Assembly (NCBI GenBank): GCA_026122225.1
Contig: JANEZZ010000802.1
Span: forward strand, 744,001 to 808,000
Reading direction: 5' to 3'
DNA: 64,000 bases
DNA from: Heloderma charlesbogerti
Lineage: Eukaryota; Chordata; Lepidosauria; Squamata; Helodermatidae
Shown here: positions 32,534 through 43,873 of the stretch, piece by piece
Layout: the number at the start of each line of letters is the position of its first letter
Numbering within the stretch: the stretch's first letter is position 1
The notes under the pieces: generated by a model
Told to the model about the DNA's origin: nothing
Databases searched by the model: none
What the model saw: the letters and a program-made list of their open reading frames with translations, nothing else
Made by a program: the position numbers and the translations under genes

Positions 32534-33584
32534 AAATATTGACCATCAGAGAAGTCTGGAATTCTTGTTTAGGATGGATAGGCCTGTCATGTTTAGACAG
32601 TGCCGTTTCAAAAGTGGTGCATATGTGGCCCATGACTCTCATGGAAAGTGGATAAAGTGGATATGGGGCTGGCCTAACAATAGGATCTTCCTTTGCTGGT
32701 GATATAGAGAAGTCAAAGCCAGGCTGGGGACTGGATCCTAACCCACTGGGATTGTCTGAAGTTGTGTCAGGGCAGAACAGACACTGTCAGTGCACTTATG
32801 ATTCCATTTAGAATAAACCCAGGCGAATGCATGGCCATTTGCCATCAAAATCTTGGGAGTCACCCACCAGTTTAAGATACTGGGGTAGCCCGGTGGACCC
32901 CTCTCGCACTGCATTAAGCTCTTTATTTCCCCTGTCTCTGGAAAACAAAGTGTCCAATTTTACAGAAGACAACCTAGTTCTTGTTCTTGTCTATTTGCTG
33001 TCATGTAATCTGAGCCCTTGAGAGTTGTTCACTAGCAATTTGAGATGTTAACTAGCAAATAAACTGGGAGAGGGATAAATGTTTTTTTTTGAGGGGGTAT
33101 GTGCTGTATGCATTATATATATTTAGCAAAGCTACCTTGAATCTCCAGGTAAGACTGGGTATGAGTTTTTAAATAAACAACAGCACCCTATTGGGGTAGG
33201 AAATGAATGCCATGAGCTTGAAAAGACCTGGCTGACTGATATATGTATAAAAGATCTCAGACTGCTGTCAGCAGCGTTTTCCCAATAACATTTCAAAGGT
33301 ACCACAAAGCAAGTGTGTCTTCATCTCAAAGGTGTCTATTGACAACACAGGTATATATGGAATCTATAGATAAGATTTTACTTATCTGTCCTTGGTGCCT
33401 AGAGAGGATATTTCACATTGCCTTCTACTAATGTAAGTATATTGATTCTGTCTTAAAATATATTTTATATTTTGAGAGATTGAGACATCATGGACATCTG
33501 TAAGCTATATATTTACATTGATGTACTGCATTATCTCTTCTTCATTATAACATTACAGTTATGGAATTAATGTCCAAACTAGAG
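32534..33584. other. No feature recognised
   Basis: Unassigned sequence. Confidence 0.4.
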
Positions 33585-33706
33585 CAGCCTCCCCCAACCT
33601 GGTGCCTTCCTGATTGGTTGGACTACAACTCCCATCACCCTGAGCCAGCATGGCCAAAGGCACTGCAGTCCAACACATTGGAAGGGCACTAGATTGGGGA
33701 AGACTG
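33585..33706. mobile_element. hAT-like palindromic MITE, family B
   Basis: Ends cagcctcccccaacctggtg and 'gcactagattggggaagactg'-type inverted repeat, with 'ttggactacaactcccatca' in the left arm. The target duplication is not convincing (aactagag and gtgtaaaa). Confidence 0.65.
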
Positions 33707-34189
33707 GTGTAAAAAAATGTTCCAAGGAAAGCAGGAGTGGCCCATGCATGTTACTGTAGGACAAGGTATGAACATAAAGATATGTAGACATATAAGCAAA
33801 GCTATAACTTATGGCAGCATTGTCCTGCTGGACCAGATACTGCAATCCTGGCTTGACATAATCTTGTGCAAACCTCTGCATTATATTTCAATGCAGATCT
33901 ATTTTATTTATTAAATCTAGGCCCCCGTCCCCCATCACTTTTAAATTCCATTTTGTCCCTGTTAATAGCTGATATTGGCCCAATAGGGCAACTGGGCACA
34001 TTTTTCCCCTCCCATACCAAAATAAAAAAGAAGCATAGATCTTGAATGCCTTCTCTTGCATATCACAAGATCTTAATCTTATGCACTCCTAGACTGGTTC
34101 AAAACATTCCACGGTTGCCTTGCCTCCTGTTTCGGTAAGCATGGCATCCAGTTATCCAGTCATGGGGAAGGGCCCAGCGCCAGTAGGGA
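33707..34189. other. No feature recognised
   Basis: Unassigned sequence. Confidence 0.4.
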
Positions 34190-34560
34190 AGCCACTTACA
34201 AATCACCAAAAAAGAGGAAATGCATCACCGAATAAGAGGACAAAAGAGGATATCAATATGCATAACATTTACATATGCTAATTTGTATGTGTAGATGCAC
34301 ATTAAGACATAATAACTATAATTTAAATAGAAATACAAAACACCTCACCATAGTGGAGAAGACTGTGACTAGGTGACCTGTGTGCCTGCTCAGTCTGCTG
34401 TCCAGGTACAAGCTGTGGATGGGCAACTTTAAGGCCCCTTCCTGCTCTCCCTTCTGATTGTTCATTACCTTTAAACTGGAATTGGACCGGGCCACCCTTC
34501 AAATAGAGGACACCTTCAAATAGAGGCCTGTCCTCTGTAAAATAGGACTCTGCTCACCTT
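34190..34560 (+). mobile_element. 'ggccacttatgcat' inverted-repeat element, family E
   Basis: 'gccacttacaaatcaccaaa', 'gtgtgcctgctcagtctgct' and 'cctgtcctctgtaaaatagg' match 47890-48213 in the same order. The left end is truncated. Confidence 0.55.
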
Positions 34561-34624
34561 AATTGCCAGCCCAAGACGTTTTGCTGTCTGAAGAGAATCT
34601 CAAATGTCCACCCCGCCCCCCAGG

Positions 34625-34705
34625 AAGGGCTAACCGCTTAGAGATATTTTTAATATGTTCAGCAGTATATAAATCTATTAAATAAATTAATACATAAATA
34701 AATGC
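34625..34705 (+). mobile_element. L2-like tail scrap
   Basis: 'cagcagtatataaatctatt' and 'aataaattaatacataaata' resemble LINE 3' termini. Confidence 0.35.
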
Positions 34706-34874
34706 TTCAAAATGTCTTGCTGCACCATTCAAGCAGCAGTTCTGGCCAGCATGTATTTTCCCTCTCCTCCCCTCTATGGTGCTGTCTGAAGCAGGCAGCA
34801 GTCTTGTGACACCTGGAAGACTGATTCATTTATTATGGCATGTGTTCAAAGCAGATTTATTAGCCTTTTTAGTG

Positions 34875-34951
34875 CAGCCTTCCCCATACTGGCTGGGGAT
34901 GACGGAAGTTGTAGTCCAGCACATTTGGAGGGCATCAGTTGGGGAAGTCTG
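34875..34951. mobile_element. hAT-like MITE family B, internally deleted
   Basis: Only 77 bp: cagccttccccatactggct to 'cagttggggaagtctg'. The target duplication persists as ttttagtg (34867-34874) and ttacagtg (34952-34959), 6 of 8 matching, so the deletion is internal. Confidence 0.7.
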
Positions 34952-35282
34952 TTACAGTGCAACAAGAAGGTACTTTGTAATTTTTAATCAAATTATTATT
35001 GTTGGTTAACGCCAACCAAGAAATTAAAATGCTAAGACAAAACCTGGCTGGAATTGCTGCTTGTAATGATTAAACAAAGAAGTGCTGTATAGCAGAAAGT
35101 TAATACAATCTCTTCAACATGCTTACCAGCTTCCTTTTACGGACAATCCTGTGAGCAGTCTATAGTGCCCTCTGCTGCCGCTTATGAGGTAAAAGCTTCT
35201 TCAAAAGAGGAGAAAAACAAGAAGTGGGGGGGCGGCGGGACAACTAGTTTGCCTACTGTGAATTATAGCATCAGGAAATGAG

Positions 35283-35625
35283 CTGGTTTTCAAGATCACT
35301 GCAGCCCACTGTGGCTTATTTAAGACACAACAGGTTCCATATTCAAGCCCCAGCCCTGGCTTGTCATGTCATCTGAACCCAGGCGACATGGCTCGCTGGA
35401 GGGGGAAAGAATCCTTCAATAACCCATGGCCTGTTGTAGGGTTATTTGGGGGTTGTTTCCCCCTCCAACAAGCCATGCTGCCTGGATTTGCGTGACACGG
35501 CAAACCATGGCAACCCCCTGCTAGGGGTTAAATATTAAAAATGGCCTCTAGGATGTGCCACAACCACTGTGACTTAAATAAGCCGTGCTCGGCTGCGATG
35601 ATCACACAAACTGGCCCAGTGTAAC
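35283..35625. mobile_element. Palindromic element, family H, copy 1
   Basis: 'gatcactgcagcccactgtg' with 'gcttatttaag' at 35294-35323 pairs with 'cttaaataagc' followed by 'cggctgcgatgatc' at 35572-35602. The centre contains paired 'caataacccatggcctg' and 'gggttatttgggggttg' blocks. A solitary left-arm fragment sits at 54911-54940. Confidence 0.6.
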
Positions 35626-35888
35626 TTTGTTTTCTGAAGATCAAGGCTACAGGACAAAGGAAGGGCTGTTTCCAACAGCAAAAAGGGTTTCATTTAGAAA
35701 GTGTTTACCAGTTCTTAGCATTAATATCCCCATGAAGAATGTGACTCACAGAGATGAGTAGTATAGACAAATACCAGTATTGATCTTCTCTATCTAAGCC
35801 AGTTACAAATATTCCATCACACGACAAAGAGACAGAACCCAGGATGGAGCTATGCTGCAATGCAGATGATAAGGCAGGCTTGGTTCTT

Positions 35889-36075
35889 AGGGTGCTTCCA
35901 GACGAGGGCTTTTGTCGCATCAGCATCCTGCCTCGTTTGTGGAATTGGGGACCAGGGCATCCAGATGACGTCATCATCCTGTCATAATCCTCTGGTGTTT
36001 TCCCACTGCTTCTTTTTTCTTCCAGTTTGCCTGCTGAGTGTTTATTTTGTTTTTTTATGGAATGCATTATTTGAT
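35889..36075. mobile_element. 'ggtgcttccaga' element, family I, left part
   Basis: 'agggtgcttccagacgaggg' through 'cactgcttcttttttcttcc' matches the first part of 52333-52553 and 63576-63804. The right end is lost. Confidence 0.5.
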
Positions 36076-36154
36076 ATTGTACTGTGCTTTTGAATTGTTG
36101 TGGGCCACTCTGAGTGGTGCACAGGCACTGGAAGAAGGGCCAATGCACTCAGAG

Positions 36155-36328
36155 GAGGAACTGTAGCTTAGACGCAGAGCACCTGCTTTGGATACAGAAG
36201 GTCCCAGGTTCAATCCCCAGCATCTCCAGGTAGGGCTGGAAATGTCCCCTGCCAGTCAGTGTCAACAGTACCAGGCTAGTTGGATCAATGGTTTCATTCA
36301 GTAAAAGGCAGCATCCTATGTTTCTAAG
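36155..36328 (+). mobile_element. tRNA-Ala-derived SINE
   Basis: 'gtagcttagacgcagagcac' (A-box region), 'ctttggatac' (anticodon loop, decayed) and 'ggttcaatccccagcatctc' (B box) follow a tRNA-Ala layout. The body includes 'ctgccagtcagtgtcaacag' and ends 'catcctatgtttctaag'. Confidence 0.75.
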
Positions 36329-36802
36329 GGTAGAATATAAATTTCTAGATAAACAAGGGCAATACTTTTCTGTTTGACAATTATTTGGGTATAGTCCCTA
36401 AAGACCACTGTATAGGTAACCAGTCACCCTTGCTCATACATTCCAAGGGCCATTCAGAAATTCAGTGTATTCCTTCAGCCATTTGGAAGGAGCCAATGCA
36501 ATTCCATGGGTATTCAGTGTCATAATTTAATATATCCCTACATTTTGCCTCTTCCCCAATGGTTCCTCTCACTGCATCTCTTTACTTCCTCTGACATGAG
36601 GATATGTTCTGCAAAGCAAGGCTCAAAAACTTACAAGTTCCTTTGTTCAACGAATCAACGGATCTTGATTCTTTGTTCAACGGATTCTTCATCAAAGAAT
36701 CCAATATGGCCACAGCTCCATAGTTCCTAGCCTCCCTCCTCGCATAGGAAAGAGCATCTCTATGAATGTGTGTCCTTAGAAGGTATCCGCACAGAGAGAT
36801 AG

Positions 36803-36836
36803 GGAGGGAGGGAGGGAGGGAGGGAGGGAGGGGGAG
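36803..36836. repeat. (GGGA)n microsatellite
   Basis: About eight ggga units. Confidence 0.9.
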
Positions 36837-36879
36837 AGGGAGAGAGGTGGGAAGCCCTCACAGAAGCCCTTCTTCAAGT

Positions 36880-37165
36880 GCCCCCTCATTCTGAAGATCA
36901 GAGGGTGGCAACTGGGGGGGCGCTTTTTCAGTGGTGGCCCCACCACCCAGCTCTGGAATGCTCTCCCAGGGGAAGCTCACATGGCACCCACACTGCTATA
37001 TTTTTGGCACCAGGCCAAGACGTTCCTGTTCTCCCAGGCCTTTAAAGATGTTGAAATTATTAAAGATGTTTAAAATTATTTTAAAACTTGTTAGTATTTT
37101 TGTGTTTTATTATTTTAGTCCCTGAAATCCGGTTTTATCTTATTTCATTTCATTAGTTTCATTTA
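36880..37165 (+). mobile_element. L2-like LINE 3' end
   Basis: Decayed C-terminus ('QLWNALPGEAH', 'AKTFLFSQAF') and a T-rich 3' UTR, ending where the next L2-like copy begins. Confidence 0.65.
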
Positions 37166-38762
37166 TTATTCATTTAAGGCGGTGCTGAATGCCTCCCTTG
37201 AGGAGGGAGTGATGCCATCAGTCCTCAAGGAAGTGGTGATAAGACCACTGTTAAAGAAGCCCTCCTTGGATCCCCAAGACTTGAACAACTTTCGCCCAGT
37301 CTCGAATCTGCCGTTTGGGGGCAAGGTGATTGAGCGGGTGGTGGCTTTGCAGTTGCAGGCACACTTGGAAGAAGCCGATTATCTGGATCCATTTCAATCA
37401 GGCTTCAGGCATGGGCATGGGGCATAAACGGCCTTGGCCGCTTTGGTGGATGATATGGGCAGAGCTCTGGATAGGGGTGAATGCTCCATCCTTTCTCTCC
37501 TCCATCTCTCAGCAGCTTTTGATACCATCGACCACAGTATCCTCCTGGACTGCCTGGAGGGGTTGGGCATAGGGGACACCGTATTACGGTAGTTCCGTTC
37601 CTTCCTCTCTGGCAGGTACCAGAAGGTAGCTCTGGGGGAGGAGACATCAGACCCTTGACTGCTCACTTGCAGGGTGCCACAGGGTTCTATTCTCTCCTCG
37701 ATGTTATTTAACATCTATATGAAGCTACAGGGGGCTATCATCAGGAGGTTTGGGGTGCAGTGTCACCAATATGCGGATGACACGCAACTCTACCTCTCAT
37801 TTAAATCCTTGCCAAGGTTGGCTGTAGAAACCCTGGCCAAGTGTCTGGAGTTGGTGAGTGGCTGGATGGAAAGGACTAAGCTGAAACTGAACCCGACAAA
37901 ACCGAAGTACTTTTTGTGGGAGACAAGGGGAGGTTGAGGGATGTTGACCTGGTGTTTAATGGGGTGCGGCTACCCCTGAAGGACCAGGTCTCCAGCCTGG
38001 GGGTCATTTTAGACTCCCAGCTGTCCATGGAGGCTCAGGTGTCAGCCGTGAGGTGGGCAGTGCTGTACCAACTCCATCTGATATGGAGGCTGCACCCCTA
38101 TCTCCCTAACCATCTGCTCCCATTAGTAGTTCATGCCCTGGTCTCCTCTCACCTAGACTATTGTAATGCACTCTGTGTGGAGTTACCCTTGAAGATGGTT
38201 TGGAAGTTGCAGCTGGTGCAGAATGTGGCGGCCCGCCTGATTAAAGGCAGCCATCAGTGAGACCATATTACTCCAGTGCGGAAGGAGTTGCACTGGTTAC
38301 CAGTTGCTTTTCAGGCCCAATTCAAGATGTTGGCACTGACCTTTAAAACCCTATATGGTTCCGGCCCAGTCTATCTTAAGGAGCCCCTCCAACAACACCA
38401 GGGACGCCACTCAACGAGATCAGCCTCAGTAGGCCTTCTGCCTGTCCCATCAGCCAGGACAGCTAGGCTGGTGAGGACTAGAGAGAGGGTCTTTTTTGTG
38501 GTGGCCCCCATTCTGTGGAATTTCCTCCCTGGTGACCTCCGCCATGCCCCCTCTTTGATGAGCTTCTGCTGGGCTTTAAAACCCTGGCTGTTCGGGCAGG
38601 CATTTGGGGTGGGTTAGGGTTTTTTTAGAGGACTGTTGTTTTGTTATGTTCTGTTGTTGTTGTTCAGTTGATTATGTACATTTGTTATTAGTATTGTATG
38701 CCGCCTAGAGTGGCTGGGTAGCCAGCCAGATGGAAGGCTAATAAATCAAATCAATCAATCAA
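37166..38762 (+). mobile_element. L2-like LINE ORF2 remnant with (AATC)n tail
   Basis: 5'-truncated copy beginning at the region equivalent to residue 100 of the open frame at 28852-30588. LKEVVIRPLLKKPSLDPQ (37226 on) and FRPVSNLPF are in one frame. Motif A is damaged ('LHLSAAFDTID'), motif C is intact as [13 protein letters not shown] (about 37768-37805), and the C-terminal LVSSHLDYCNAL and KELHWLPVAFQ follow. At least three frameshifts or stops (about 37427, 37590, 37930, 38260). 'cctagagtggctgggtagcc' and AATC repeats end it at 38762. Confidence 0.82.
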
Positions 38763-40290
38763 TCAGTCTTGTATTTCTATACTGCCCCATAGCTGAAGCA
38801 TTCTGGGCAGTTCACAAAAATTAAAATGCATTATATAAAGTATAAAACCATTCATGTAAGGACATAAAACATATAGCACACACAGCAACAACATATATCT
38901 AAAACAGTTTAAAACAATCAGTCAGAGACAATCCAGGACGATGTGATCAACAGACTTGTTTTATGCTGCCAAATGCCTGAGAGAAGAGGGCAGATTTTAC
39001 CTGGCGCCGAGAAGATGACATTGTTGATGCCAGGTGGGCTTTGTCAGAGAGATCATTCCATAAACGGGGGGCCACCACTGAGAAGACCCTCTCCCTTGTT
39101 GCTGCCCTCCGAGCCTCCCTCAGAAGAGGCTCCCAGAGGAGGGCCTTGGATGCAGAGCATAGTGTATGGGTCAGTTCCTGCTGGGAGAGGCATTCCATTA
39201 GGTACTGTGGTCCCAAGCCATGTAAGGCTTTATAGGTTAAAACCAGCACCTTGAATTGGACTCGGAAATGTACAGGCAGCCAGTGCAAGTGGGCCAGAAT
39301 CAGTGTTATATGGTTGGACCGTCTTGTCCTTGTTATTAGTCTGGCTGCCACACTTGGCACAAGCTGCAGCCTCTGAACTGTCTTCAAAGGCAGCCCCACG
39401 TAGAGTGCATTGCAGTAATCTAACTTGGAGGTTACCACAGCATAAACAGCTGAAACCAGGTTATCCCTGTTCAGATAGGGGCATAGCTGGGCCACCAACC
39501 AAAGTTGGTAGAAGGCAGTCCGTGCCACTGAGGGTGCTTGAGCCTCAAGTAACAAAGATGGCTCCAGGAGGACCTGCAAGCTATGAACCTGCTTCTTCAA
39601 GGGAAGTGCAACTCCATCCAGAACTGGTTGAGCATACTCCATCCACTAACAGCGTCTCAGTCTTGTCTGGATTGAGCTTCAGTTTATTAGCTTTCATCCA
39701 GCGCAATGTTGCAGCCAGGCAGCGGTTTAGTACATCCACAGCCTCATCTGAAGAAGATGAAAATGAGAAGAAGAGCTGTGTGTCATCAGCATACTGAAGA
39801 CAGTGCACTCCAAAACTCTGGATGGCCACACTCAATGGTTTCATGTAGATGTTGAATAACATGGGGGACAAAACCGTCCCCTGTGAAACCCCACACTGGA
39901 GAATCCACAGGGCCAAGCAGTATCCCCCAAGTACCACCTTTTGGAGCTGACCATCCAAGTAGGAGCAAAACCATTGCAATGTAGTGTATCATACTCCCAA
40001 CTCAGGCAATTGTCCCAGAAGGATACCATGGTTGATGGTGTCGAAAGCCACCGAGAGATCAAGGAGAAACAACAAGGTCACACTCCCCATGTCTCTCTCC
40101 CGACATAGGTTATCATGCAGGGCAACCAAGGCTGTTTCCATGCCAAAACCTGGCCTGAACCCCGACTGAAATGGATCTAGATAATCAGTCTCATCCAAGA
40201 GTGTCTGGAGCTGGTTGGCAACCACTCACTCAAGAACCTTGCCCAGGAAAGGAACATTTGCCACTGGCCTAAAATTAAGATTTTTCAGGT
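38763..40290 (-). mobile_element. L2-like LINE ORF2 remnant, inverted, tail-to-tail with the previous copy
   Basis: Minus-strand reading gives ETDYLDPFQSGFRPGFG, LLDLSVAFDTINHG (40225-39989), then 'GVSQGTVLSPMLFNIY' and [16 protein letters not shown] (39979-39581), then KLDYCNALYVGLPLK and LAHLHWLPVHF (39642-38947). Two frameshifts separate the three open pieces. The subfamily differs from 28.8 kb (VAFD, FFSF). Its tail at 38763 abuts the tail of the plus-strand copy. Confidence 0.82.
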
Positions 40291-40446
40291 CGTGATATTG
40301 TATTCTATGTTGTGTTGGTATGTTCATTTGTTTTATATTGTTGATTTTATTGCAACCTTATTTGTAGTATTATTTTTGTAAAATGCCCAGAGAAATTTAT
40401 TTTATGAGGTGTTTGGTAAATGTAGTACATAAATAGAAATAAATCT
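40291..40446 (+). mobile_element. L2-like LINE 3' UTR
   Basis: T-rich tract, 'aaaatgcccagagaaattta' and 'gtacataaatagaaataaat' are an L2-like 3' terminus in plus orientation. Confidence 0.5.
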
Positions 40447-40956
40447 CAACCCTGGTCCCACTCAGTAATGAAAGTAAATCTCCATGTTTCCAGTGTCATT
40501 CCTAAACTGGAGCTGAGCAAGCTCTGAATGACATCGGTCATCAGGGGCAGGGGGCAACCGTACCTTCTCCAGGTAACATTTAACCAAGGAGGGGAGGGAA
40601 GAAGAAGCATGCTGCTTGGTTAGTGAAAAAGGGGGTCAAATCACTCACTATGTGAGAAAACCAGATTAGGTGAATCTAATCCACATATGGGTTTCGACTG
40701 ACCTCTTGGCCAGCCTTGCTGACTCTTCAAATTGAGTTTGGTACTTTTAAAAAGATGTTAAGTTTATTTTATTTATTTACTTATTTAACTTATGAGTTTC
40801 TCTATAGCTGAAGTTTTCAGAGTGGTATACATGAACACAAAATAAAATACAAATAAAATCAGGTTAAATACAATAAAAAAAACTAAGAGTAGCCACAAAC
40901 ACATTTTAAAACAGTGAAAGCTAAAATATCAAAAGCAACAAATACTAAAGGGAGTC

Positions 40957-40958
40957 TC

Positions 40959-40990
<32 letters not shown>

Positions 40991-40991
40991 C
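40957..40991. repeat. (TC)n microsatellite
   Basis: TC dinucleotide run with one gc interruption. Confidence 0.95.
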
Positions 40992-41038
40992 ATGGAGATA
41001 AAAATAGCTCTAAGACACAACTTTATGATCCATGGACC

Positions 41039-41345
41039 TGGTTCACATGTAACAACAACCTAGCGTATGGGTTGAATATGGGTTGTCACTGAATCATGGG
41101 TTGTCATTATGTGTGAACCTTGCACTATGGTTTAACTATGGGATGTTAATCATGAACAGCCCAGAGTTCACAGCCCAACAACAAACCATAGGTTCTCTTC
41201 CTGGGCTGCTTGTGGTTACCAACCCACAGTTAAACTATAACGCAGGGTTCGCAAGTAATGACAACTCATGATTCAACAACAACCCACAATTCAATGACAA
41301 CCCATACTCAGCCCATTCTCTGGGCTGTCATTACATGCAAACCAG
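41039..41345. mobile_element. Palindromic element, family H, copy 2
   Basis: Left end cctggttcacatgtaa and right end ttacatgcaaaccagg are inverted repeats. The interior is built from short inverted and direct 'gggttgtcat' or 'acaacccac' words ('atcatgggttgtcattatg' against 'taatgacaactcatgattca'). Confidence 0.7.
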
Positions 41346-41884
41346 GCCACAGAATGCATAGAGTGTATAGCAAGTGAAAAGGCCTGAGGGAACAAAAAGG
41401 TCTTTGCCTGATGCTGAAAAAGCAGCAAAGTAGGTGCTAGGCAAATCTCTCTGGGGGTTGGAGGGCTTCCACAGAAAAGTCCCACTTACTAGTCGCTACC
41501 GCTGAATCTCAGTATGTGGGGGCACTCAGAGCAGGGCCTCTTCTGATGATCTCAGAACACAGGTTGAAAGGTATGAGAAGAGGTGATCCTTCAGATACTG
41601 TGGTCCTAAACTGGTCAGATAGGAATAGTTATAGTGAACATAGGCTCATTGCTGCCTACCAGCTGTCGAAAATTTAAAAGAGGAAGAATTGGATTCTTCT
41701 TCCTGCCCTTGAAATTCCCACTGTTGTCCTCCTCTACCTAGAAGTAACAGCCCAAACTCTACATATATTAATTATGCCGTCCTATAAATAATTCTGCATG
41801 TTATCTGGATTCTTCTTCATTCATTTCCCCATTAGGAAGCACCCCTCTGAAAAAGTGTTTGCCAAACCGGCCATGTATCATAGT

Positions 41885-42410
41885 AAGTGGTGCAGCTAGG
41901 CCTCAACATCAGCACCTGGGCCTGTATGGGCATACCAGGGTTGCCTCAGCATCCTAACTTCTTATTTAAAAAAACACACAACATTTTACAGTCAGGGCAG
42001 CCAGGTGGACATATAAATAGTTACAGATGCTCATTTTATTATTTCTACTTTAAAATATACATTGTCCTTTTCTACAACAGCCTGGTGCTATTCCCAAGGC
42101 AGCATGTTTAGTAGAAGGGCAGCAGAAGCAAAATCCATTGTATTCCTGTAGTTGTGATGGTGCTGTGATTTAAGTGAGTTTTGAATGCAAAACTGCACAT
42201 GCTCAGAGTCTTACTTTTTTAGTCAGGTTTGGCAAAGCTGTTTGCTTGCTCTATCAGGAATGTGGAAGCCTGGAATGGAAATAGGGGGTGGGTGGAGACG
42301 TATACATGTTAATTATATGCTTCGCAACGGAAGTAAAATACATGGCCATCTAAAGGGGCCCGTGTAAGATCACTAAGTGCAAGCTTTAAAATTACCTGGC
42401 TGCACCACTG
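41885..42410. mobile_element. hAT-like MITE, family D, copy 2
   Basis: Ends aagtggtgcagctagg and cctggctgcaccactg are inverted repeats of the same sequence as at 19093-19509. 'aaaattacctggctgcacca' at the right is the reverse of the left end of that copy, so it lies in the opposite orientation. No clear target duplication remains. Confidence 0.65.
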
Positions 42411-42946
42411 ACTCTATTTCACCTATTTCAGAACAGGACAGTCAGATTTCACTGCCCCATATCTCTTCTCTGCCTCTGGGGGATGCTTCCAGACAGGCAG
42501 GTCCTAGTGCTATCCAATCATTGCTCTTCTGTAGTAAGCTACAAGCAGAATTGCAATTGATTTTCCGCACTTGGGGATTGTGGTTATAGCGCTTTTTCTG
42601 TATTTACGTCCCACTATGTTCCATCTGCGCTTGTGGATAGGAAAGGTACAATTCACCCGAGCAGCCTTTTATTTTTACTTCTCTGTTGGCTGCTTCTCTT
42701 GGATTTTGTTATTCTACTTGTTTTCCTATACATAGGTTAGGGATTTATCAGCTCCCATTCTCAGATCCACCCTATTTTTCTGACTGATGACTGCTGAGTT
42801 GAAAACTGGAAATACACATTGTACTGAGTTCTTTTACAAGTTCCATTCGAAATGAATGTGGGGAAATACTTGATATTAGTGCTAGACAATTCAGCATACA
42901 CCCGTCTTCCCAAAGTGTGTTTCCAAACAGAACAGCCAGTGCAGTA
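42411..42946. other. No feature recognised
   Basis: Unassigned sequence. Confidence 0.4.
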
Positions 42947-43175
42947 TGGGAGGGTCTGTAACTCAGTGGTAGAGCCCCCGCTTTGCATGCAGAAGATCCC
43001 TGGTTTGATCCCCAGCATCTCCAGGCAGTGCTGGAAAAATCCCCTGCCTGAAACCCTGGAGAGCCAGTCAGTATTGTGCCAGTCAGTATTGTGCCAGTCA
43101 GCCAGTCAGCCAGTCAGATTGTGCCAGTCAGTATTGACACTACTGGGCTAGATGGACCAAGGGTATAAGGTATGT
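42947..43175 (+). mobile_element. tRNA-Ala-derived SINE with expanded minisatellite
   Basis: 'ctgtaactcagtggtagagc' (A box), 'gctttgcatgcag' with the TGC anticodon loop of tRNA-Ala, and 'ctggtttgatccccagcatc' (B box). The body continues to 'gggctagatggaccaagggt'. A 'gccagtcagtattgt' unit is repeated inside (43062-43136). Confidence 0.8.
43062..43136. repeat. Minisatellite of 'gccagtca' units
   Basis: 'agccagtcagtattgt' recurs with short 'cagccagtcag' variants over about 75 bases, an expansion of a normal SINE segment. Confidence 0.8.
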
Positions 43176-43689
43176 TCTGTATGTTCCTAGGTGCTGATGC
43201 CCTGATAGGAATCTGTTTAGATGTGTAACGGTATCTAAATGTTGCAGATAAATAAATAGCACCTAATTTAGTCAGGTAAGGTAGAAATACAAGAGACCTT
43301 TCTTTGAATGTGTAAGTGTTCTCCACTGGCAATGTGATCATTTGACTGCAGTTAATTATGTATAAGAGGTTAATGTTCATAATTTGCTAAATGTAGTGTG
43401 ACTGGAATCATTGTGTGGGAAATCTGACATATCCTTATCTCATTCCATGAACCAGAGTTGGTAAATTCAGATAGAAATGTGCCTGGCCTACATAAGATTA
43501 GATCATCTTTCAGCTGTTTCCCTATTCTGGGTTTTTAAAGGAAAAGTTCAATTGACAGAAAGGGCATTTTCATAAATGACACATGCAGCCTGATCCCATG
43601 CACATTTCAGTGGGACTTATTCCTGAGTAAGTGTGTGTGGGACTGCAGCCAAAGTGTGTTTTTAAACCTCTCCCACACTATGATTCTTG
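43176..43689. other. Mostly unassigned; palindromic-repeat scrap near 43590-43655
   Basis: 'tgatcccatgcacatttcag' to 'tgggactgcagcc' is a diverged member of the 'gcaatccta' palindromes. Confidence 0.4.
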
Positions 43690-43873
43690 AATATTACATT
43701 TATATCCCATCCTCCAAGGAGCTCAAGGCAAAGTATGTGGTTCTCTCCCACCGATTTTATCCTAACAGCAACTTTTGTGAGGTAGGGTCGGCTGAAAGAC
43801 AGTGAGCTTCATGGCTGAGTGGGGATTTGAACCTGGGTCTCCCCAGTCATAGTCTAACACTCTGACCACTCTA
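43690..43873 (-). mobile_element. Sauria-type SINE
   Basis: 'atattacatttatatcccat', 'tgtgaggtagggtcggctga' and 'gtggggatttgaacctgggt' in inverted orientation. A short deletion removes the 'ggcccaaagtcac' part. Confidence 0.7.

Larger units (their letters stand above)
40745..41640 (-). mobile_element. L2-like LINE 3' end, inverted, with nested elements
   Basis: The inverted tail ('tttatttacttatttaactt', 'ctatagctgaagttttcaga'), then after interruptions the decayed C-terminus at about 41370-41640 (minus reading 'KTFLFPQAFSL'). A TC microsatellite (40957-40991) and palindromic element H (41039-41345) lie inside. Confidence 0.65.

Noticed and set aside
42962..43020. Functional tRNA-Ala gene
   Set aside because: The A and B boxes and TGC loop are present, but stem pairing is decayed and a SINE body follows, so it is a SINE head.
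43062..43136. CRISPR-like array
   Set aside because: Units are tandem without unique spacers, and the genome is eukaryotic.
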